This document shows positions 59,199 through 64,000 of a stretch of DNA of 64,000 bases, piece after piece (the stretch's first letter is position 1; every line of letters begins with the position of its first letter). The notes under the pieces are model-generated. The model searched no databases, was not told where the DNA came from, and was given only the letters and a program-made list of their open reading frames with translations. Both the position numbers and the translations under genes were made by a program. This DNA comes from Arthrobacter sp. D5-1 (lineage in GTDB: Bacteria; Actinomycetota; Actinomycetes; Actinomycetales; Micrococcaceae). The stretch covers positions 2,604,001 through 2,668,000 of the forward strand of contig NZ_CP014571.1 of NCBI RefSeq assembly GCF_017357425.1, in the 5' to 3' direction.

Positions 59199-60527
59199 CT
59201 TTCCTTCAGCGTCCCCCTCGGCAAGCTGGTCCGCACACTGTCCCGGCTTCGGGGCGGAGGATCAGCTTTTCCCGGCCTGGTGGTTGAGAAAATCGACCCC
59301 GGCTTCATGCAGCGAACGCTGGCCTCACTCCCCCACGGCGTGGCCGTGGTCAGTGGCACCAACGGCAAGACCACCACCACCAAGATGGTGGTGGAACTCC
59401 TCGAAAGCCAAGGCCTGAAGGTCTTCACCAACCGTTCCGGCAGCAACTTCACCCGTGGCGTGGCCGCCTCCCTCCTCGGCGAAGTTGACTGGCGCGGACG
59501 GCTCGATGCCGACATCGCCATCCTGGAACTCGACGAAGCGCATGCCGTGCATTTCGTCAACAAGGTTGAGCCCCGGTTCAGCCTCCTGCTCAATGTCCTG
59601 CGTGACCAATTGGACCGCTTTGGCGAAATCGATAAGACTACCCGCTTACTGGAGCACATCGCCTCCAGAACCACGGATACTGTGATCCTGAACCGTGAAG
59701 ATCCCCGCGTGGCCCGGATCGCGAAGGTCCTTCACGACGTTGATGCACTTCACCACCCCGCCGTTCGGTACTTCGGCCTCGATGAATCGCTGCGCAGCAC
59801 CTTCCCGAACGACGACGAAATGCGAACCACCGGCTCCGGCCCGTCGCCGTCGGGAACTCCGGTGGCCGCTGCGGAAGGCGAGCCGGTAGAACTGCCGGAC
59901 GCCGACGTCGTGCTCCGCCGGGTGGGCGCGCAGGACGCCGATTTCGAGTTCGACGGCGAAACCGTCAGTACCGCGATGAAGTTGCGTGGGGTCTACAACA
60001 TCTTCAACGCTGCTGCCGCCTTGTCGCTGGCGCGCGCGGTCCTCGGCACCGGCCCCGTGGACACTCCCAAACTTGTCAAAGCCCTGGGTGAAGTAGCTCC
60101 CGCCTTTGGCCGCGGCGAAAGCCTCACCGTGGATGGTCAACCCCTGGAACTTGTCCTGGTGAAAAACCCCAGTGGATTCCGGCTCGGGCTCAAGTCCTTC
60201 CCTGCCGGTGGGTACGCCACCATGATTGCCATCAATGACAACTACGCGGACGGCAGGGACATGTCCTGGCTTTGGGACGTGGAGTTCGAGTCATTGCGCG
60301 AGGATGGCGTGGAAGTCCTCACGGGCGTCCGCGCCTACGACATGGCGCTGCGGCTGCAGTACGACGAAGTGCCCTTCGGCGTGGTGGAACCGGACATCAC
60401 CGCCGCCCTGCGCACCTTCATCAACGGCTCCCGCGGCAAACCCAAACGAATTTTCTGCACGTACACCTCCATGCTCGCGATCCGTCGCGAACTCGCCAAA
60501 ATCACCATAGTTGAGGTGGTCTCATGA
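59196..60527 (+). CDS. murT: Lipid II isoglutaminyl synthase subunit MurT, without zinc-ribbon cysteines
   Basis: Mur-ligase-family subunit that with GatD amidates the glutamate of lipid II. The 443-residue protein has the P-loop VSGTNGKTTTTKM (near residue 50), the central Mur ligase fold and a C-terminal MurT-specific domain (DUF1727, ending FCTYTSMLAIRREL). In the region around residues 190-255, where MurT proteins such as that of Staphylococcus aureus carry a four-cysteine zinc ribbon, there is no cysteine at all; the sequence is instead Pro/Gly/Ser-rich and acidic. ATG 59196 is the family-consistent start. Its stop overlaps the gatD start (ATGA). Confidence 0.9.
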   Translation: MLSFSVPLGKLVRTLSRLRGGGSAFPGLVVEKIDPGFMQRTLASLPHGVAVVSGTNGKTTTTKMVVELLESQGLKVFTNRSGSNFTRGVAASLLGEVDWRGRLDADIAILELDEAHAVHFVNKVEPRFSLLLNVLRDQLDRFGEIDKTTRLLEHIASRTTDTVILNREDPRVARIAKVLHDVDALHHPAVRYFGLDESLRSTFPNDDEMRTTGSGPSPSGTPVAAAEGEPVELPDADVVLRRVGAQDADFEFDGETVSTAMKLRGVYNIFNAAAALSLARAVLGTGPVDTPKLVKALGEVAPAFGRGESLTVDGQPLELVLVKNPSGFRLGLKSFPAGGYATMIAINDNYADGRDMSWLWDVEFESLREDGVEVLTGVRAYDMALRLQYDEVPFGVVEPDITAALRTFINGSRGKPKRIFCTYTSMLAIRRELAKITIVEVVS

Positions 60528-61297
60528 CCTCGGAAGTACAGCCAACGCCGGAGACACAGCCCGAATCGCCACAGCCCGGGAAGGGGACCCTCCGCGTCCT
60601 CCAGCTCTACCCCCGCGAGATGAACATTTATGGCGACTGGGGCAACGCCCTGGTCCTCCAGCAGCGCATCAAGTGGCACGGCTACACACCGGAGCTGCTG
60701 GAGTACAACGTGGGTGACGAATTTCCCGAGGACATTGACATTGTGGTCGGTGGAGGCGGACAGGACAGCGGACAACTTGTCATCCAGGACGACCTCCAGG
60801 CACGGGCGGAGCACCTCCGGGAACTGGCTGATGGCGGTGCCCCCATGCTGGTGATCTGCGGCCTCTACCAGCTTTTCGGCAAGTTCTTCAAAACCAGCGC
60901 TGGACCGATCATTCCCGGAATCGGCATCCTCGACGTCGAAACCCACGGCACGGATGAGCGGCTTATTGGAAACGTGATCATGAAGTCCACCGAGTTCGGA
61001 GACATTCTGGGCTACGAAAACCACAGCGGACAGACCACCTTGGGTCCCGGCGTCGAACCTCTTGGGACCGTCACCAAAGGTGCCGGTAACAACAGCAAGG
61101 ACGGGCACGAAGGTGCGCGCTACAACAATGTGGTGGCCAGTTACCTGCATGGCTCATTGCTGCCGAAGAACCCCGCGATAGCCGACTTCCTCATCCGAAC
61201 GGCGGCCGAGCGCAAGTACGGCACCTTCATACCGGGCAAGCCCGACGACGACTACGCCCGCCTCGCGCGCGAACACGCCGCCCGCCGGCCGCGGTAG
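60524..61297 (+). CDS. gatD: Lipid II isoglutaminyl synthase glutaminase subunit GatD
   Basis: Glutamine amidotransferase partner of MurT, 257 residues. The nucleophile Cys is in MLVICGLYQLFG and the catalytic His in VVASYLHGSLLPKNP; the opening LRVLQLYPREMNIYGDWGN is typical of GatD. The N-terminal 20 residues are Pro/Gln/Glu-rich and outside the domain. The ATG overlaps the murT stop by 4 bases, which suits a 1:1 complex. It converges on the CapA-like gene with 3 bases between the stops. Confidence 0.94.
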   Translation: MTSEVQPTPETQPESPQPGKGTLRVLQLYPREMNIYGDWGNALVLQQRIKWHGYTPELLEYNVGDEFPEDIDIVVGGGGQDSGQLVIQDDLQARAEHLRELADGGAPMLVICGLYQLFGKFFKTSAGPIIPGIGILDVETHGTDERLIGNVIMKSTEFGDILGYENHSGQTTLGPGVEPLGTVTKGAGNNSKDGHEGARYNNVVASYLHGSLLPKNPAIADFLIRTAAERKYGTFIPGKPDDDYARLAREHAARRPR

Positions 61298-61300
61298 GCG

Positions 61301-62557
61301 CTACTTCTCCTTGGTGATCAGCAGTTCATGCGCGCCTGCCGTCGCGGCGCCCATGGACTCAACCACTTCTTTGGTTCGTTGGTAAGTGGCAGCGTCGGCT
61401 GCCGGTGATGCGCAGACTCCTTGTGGAGCGTCGCTGGCCACTGAGCACCATCGGTAGGGATCGCGGACAATCACCGAAGGTGCCCATGCAAGGTCCGAAG
61501 CGGTCCACGCACCGGCGGCGTTCTGGCTGAACTGGGCCCTCACCAGCAGCCCTTCGTTATTGAGTACGTACCAGGGCGACAGCTCGGTGACACCGTTGCC
61601 CAGTCCGTACACAATCCACGTGCCCTTGTAGTTTTCGATCGGCAGCACAGAGTGTGTGTGGTGCCCGTAGATCATGGTGAACTGCCCGCTGTCCACCAAC
61701 GCGTGCGCAACATCCTGCTGCTGGGCATTGGCTTCGCTGGCATATTCGTCGCCTGCGTGCATCACTCCCAGGACGATGTCCGCTCCCAACGCCTTGGCTT
61801 GCGTTGCCTTGGCGATCATGGCTGCGGGATCAAGCTCGTCCACCAGCCACGGGTACTCGGGGATCTGGCCGTTGTGGCCGTAGGTACCGATGATGACTGC
61901 CACCTTGGCAGCCTCCGTTTGGAGCATCAGGATTTCCTTGGACTCCGCTTCGGTCCGGTAGGAGCCTGTGTGCTTGAGTCCGGCTGCGTCCAGGGCATCG
62001 AGCGTCCGCAGAAGCCCGTCGGTCCCTCGGTCAATGGTGTGGTTGCTCGCCGTGGTGCAGGCCTGGTAGCCAACCTCCTTGGAGGCGGTGATGATCTGCG
62101 GCGGGACGTTGAAGGACGGATAGGCCGAGAAGGGCCCTTCGGGCGTCGCCACCGGTGTTTCCTGATGACAGATGGCGAGGTCGCTGTTGCGGATATAGCG
62201 CCGCTGTCCTTCAAGGAGGGGCACGAATGTGTACCCGGGAAGGCCGGCCGCCGCGGCGTCGGCCCTTGCCTGTTGCCATAACTGGGTGTGGACCAGCATG
62301 TCGCCGGTCACGGTGATGGAGGTACAACGAAGTGCGGGGCACGCTGGGCCTTTGCCGGGAGTGGGGTTAGGCGCAGGAGTGCGGGTTGGCTTTGGGGACT
62401 CCGACGCGGGAGCAGAGGCCGCCGTGCTGCGGTCCTGGTTATCAGTCTCGGCAATGACGCCACAGGCGCCCAGCGACAATGCAGCCAAGGCGGTGATTGT
62501 CACGAGCATGGCCCGTGAACGACGGATCCGTTCTGCCGCAGATGTGATGTTCCCCAT
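61301..62557 (-). CDS. CapA-family metallophosphatase-like lipoprotein
   Basis: A 418-residue exported lipoprotein. The signal peptide ends in the lipobox LGAC with Cys32, followed by a Ser/Pro/Thr-rich linker to about residue 80. The CapA (poly-gamma-glutamate synthesis accessory) domain shows TGDMLVH, the Asn-His pair of ASNHTIDRGTDGL, VMHAGDEY and IYGHHTHSV, matching the calcineurin-like metal-binding sites. Other pgs/cap genes are absent, so capsule synthesis is not implied. ATG 62557 is favoured by AGGA at 8 bases; an ATG at 62566 is also possible. Divergent from the M3 peptidase. Confidence 0.88.
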   Translation of the reverse strand: MGNITSAAERIRRSRAMLVTITALAALSLGACGVIAETDNQDRSTAASAPASESPKPTRTPAPNPTPGKGPACPALRCTSITVTGDMLVHTQLWQQARADAAAAGLPGYTFVPLLEGQRRYIRNSDLAICHQETPVATPEGPFSAYPSFNVPPQIITASKEVGYQACTTASNHTIDRGTDGLLRTLDALDAAGLKHTGSYRTEAESKEILMLQTEAAKVAVIIGTYGHNGQIPEYPWLVDELDPAAMIAKATQAKALGADIVLGVMHAGDEYASEANAQQQDVAHALVDSGQFTMIYGHHTHSVLPIENYKGTWIVYGLGNGVTELSPWYVLNNEGLLVRAQFSQNAAGAWTASDLAWAPSVIVRDPYRWCSVASDAPQGVCASPAADAATYQRTKEVVESMGAATAGAHELLITKEK

Positions 62558-62583
62558 GGTTTTCATCCTACGGCGGATGCGCT

Positions 62584-62599
62584 GCACGCCCGGGCGTGC
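62584..62599. promoter_or_regulatory. Perfect 16-bp palindrome between CapA-like and M3 peptidase genes
   Basis: GCACGCCCGGGCGTGC is fully self-complementary and lies in the 82-base divergent region, 26 bases from the CapA-like start and 40 bases from the peptidase start. A dimeric regulator could bind there. GC-rich palindromes of this size also arise by chance in such genomes, so support is modest. Confidence 0.3.
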
Positions 62600-62639
62600 C
62601 GCTCTTGAGGACACGATTCTTACGTGAAAGAGTCACTTC

Positions 62640-64000
62640 ATGACCAATCCCCTCCTGAGCCCCAGCCCGCTGCCGTATGGACTTCCGGCGTTCGCCAGCC
62701 TCACCCCTGGGCACTACGCCGAAGCTGTCGATGCCGGTTTGGCCAGCCACCTGCAGGACATCCAAGCCATCACGGACAACCTCGAACCGGCAACCTTCCA
62801 GAATACGGCCGTGGCCATGGAACGCTCCGGGCTCCTTCTGGACAGGGCTGCTGCAGCGTTTTTCACTGTGGTTTCGGCCGATGCCTCCGATGACATCAAG
62901 GCCCTGGAGACCGAGTTGTCACCCAAGTTCTCAGCGCACCAGGACGCCGTGTACATGAACCGTGCCCTGTATGAACGGTTCGCCGCTATCGACGTCTCCG
63001 ATCTCGACCCGGAATCCTCCCGGTTGGTCGAAGAATACCTGAAGGAGTTCCGGCAGTCCGGGATCCAGCTTGATGCCCCTGGACAACAACGCCTGCGGGA
63101 TGTCAACGCAGAACTCTCGCGGTTGGGAACCGAATTCGGCCAGCGGGTCAAGGACGGCATGAAGTCCGCTGCGCTCCTGCTCGACGACGCCGGAGACCTG
63201 GCCGGGCTGCCGGCCGAAGACGTCACAGGGGCCAGCGAGGCAGCAAAAGCGGCAGGGCACGACGGCAAGTACCTGCTGACACTCATCCAGCCCAGCAACC
63301 AGCCCGCTATCGCGTCGCTGGAGAACCGGGCCATCCGGCGTCGTTTGTATGAAGCGTCCCTGGCACGCGGCATCAGCGGTGGGGCCATGGACGTGCGGGA
63401 CCTCGTGTCTGCTACTGTCCGGCTGCGCGCGGAGAAGGCACGCCTTCTGGGTTTCACGAATTATGCCGAGCTTGTAGTGGACCAACAGACCGCACCACAT
63501 TTCGGCGATGTGGAGGCCATGCTTGGCCGGCTGGCCCCTGCCGCGGTCCGGAACGCGCAATCCGAGGCCGAGGCCTTGGCCGCTTCCGCCGGGCATGACC
63601 TGGAGCCATGGGACTGGGCCTACTACTCCGCCAGGGTCCGTAAAGAGAAGTTCGAAGTTGACGAGCAAGCGCTGCGCCCCTATTTCAGCTTGGAAAGTGT
63701 CCTCTCAGACGGCGTCTTCCATGCTGCCACCCAGTTGTACGGCATCACCTTCCACGAGCGGTCCGACCTTAATGGCTACCACCCGGACGTGCGCATCTGG
63801 GAAGTGCGTGACGAGGATGGGCACGGAATCGGACTGTTCCTGGGCGACTACTACACCCGTGCTTCAAAGCGTGGTGGCGCGTGGATGAATTCCCTGGTGG
63901 AACAGTCCAGCCTGCTGGGAACAAAGCCGGTGGTGATCAACAACCTCAACATCACCAAACCTGCTCCCGGCGAGCCCACGTTGTTGACCCTCGACGAGGT
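62640..64000 (+). CDS. M3-family metallopeptidase (dipeptidyl carboxypeptidase/oligopeptidase type), 3' end outside window
   Basis: Cytoplasmic oligopeptidase of the thimet oligopeptidase family, of which the first 453 residues are visible. The N-terminal helical region (NPLLSPSPLPYGLPAFASLTPGHYAEAVDAG) and RLLGFTNYAELVVDQQTAP, DWAYYSARVRKEKFEVDEQALRPYFSLESVL and FLGDYYTRASKRGGAWM are typical of Dcp-like enzymes. The zinc-binding HExxH lies beyond the window end. ATG 62640 has GAAAGAG about 8 bases upstream. The gene is divergent from the CapA-like lipoprotein. Confidence 0.94.
   Translation, partial: MTNPLLSPSPLPYGLPAFASLTPGHYAEAVDAGLASHLQDIQAITDNLEPATFQNTAVAMERSGLLLDRAAAAFFTVVSADASDDIKALETELSPKFSAHQDAVYMNRALYERFAAIDVSDLDPESSRLVEEYLKEFRQSGIQLDAPGQQRLRDVNAELSRLGTEFGQRVKDGMKSAALLLDDAGDLAGLPAEDVTGASEAAKAAGHDGKYLLTLIQPSNQPAIASLENRAIRRRLYEASLARGISGGAMDVRDLVSATVRLRAEKARLLGFTNYAELVVDQQTAPHFGDVEAMLGRLAPAAVRNAQSEAEALAASAGHDLEPWDWAYYSARVRKEKFEVDEQALRPYFSLESVLSDGVFHAATQLYGITFHERSDLNGYHPDVRIWEVRDEDGHGIGLFLGDYYTRASKRGGAWMNSLVEQSSLLGTKPVVINNLNITKPAPGEPTLLTLDE

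Noticed and set aside
61301..62557. Poly-gamma-glutamate capsule locus
   Set aside because: The CapA-like lipoprotein has no capB/capC/pgs neighbours, so only the domain family is supported.

Overview
The window is 64 kb of GC-rich, densely packed chromosome from an actinobacterium, most likely a member of the Micrococcaceae close to Arthrobacter/Paenarthrobacter. That assignment is inferred from protein content and gene order: an actinobacterial integration host factor (mIHF) beside gmk and rpoZ, a PriA without a recognisable Walker A motif, a MurT/GatD pair, a PyrR-led pyrimidine operon, frequent GTG and TTG starts, and 1-8 bp stop/start overlaps. No rRNA, tRNA, insertion sequence, prophage or CRISPR array was seen. 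No gene-free stretch exceeds 300 bases; the longest, 2348-2638, holds a leader peptide and two hairpins.

Region 1 (1-10,972): the 5' part of leuS, preceded by an apparent leucine leader-peptide attenuator, then a glycerol block (glpD-glpF-glpK, minus strand). A SorC/DeoR-family regulator is divergent from glpD. It is followed on the plus strand by an aldo/keto reductase, an alpha/beta hydrolase and a GT4 glycosyltransferase. Region 2 (10,980-25,984, all minus): one long housekeeping array read pyrR-pyrB-pyrC-(PH-like membrane protein)-carA-carB-pyrF-mihF-gmk-rpoZ-coaBC-metK-priA. It joins de novo UMP synthesis to GMP phosphorylation, CoA and SAM synthesis and replication restart. A plausible PyrR-binding RNA hairpin lies just upstream of pyrR. 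Region 3 (26,140-39,594): a divergent PrsW-type protease, then nusB-efp, the shikimate operon (aroE-aroC-aroK-aroB plus a TPR gene) headed by alaS-(DUF6167/DUF948 genes)-ruvX-mltG, and rpsD. MltG carries an unusual His/Asp-rich tandem repeat.

Region 4 (39,595-49,278): rarA, a divergent homologue of the actinobacterial Vms1-like release factor that seems to lack the catalytic loop, a GNAT acetyltransferase, aspS, hisS, a membrane-anchored cyclophilin, a DUF349 protein and an AbiEi-like orphan. Region 5 (49,275-64,000): the stringent-response enzyme Rel, the secF-secD-yajC translocon accessory genes, ruvB-ruvA-ruvC, a YebC-family gene, pdxT, the divergent murT-gatD lipid II amidation pair, a CapA-like lipoprotein, and the start of an M3 metallopeptidase cut off by the window end.

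The window is overwhelmingly core genome. The observations most worth following are small: the leuS attenuator, the acVLRF1-like protein without its catalytic loop, the MurT without its zinc-ribbon cysteines, the MltG repeats, a near-consensus CRP-type site before mihF, and competing hairpins in the hisS leader. No complete new multi-gene system was recognised.
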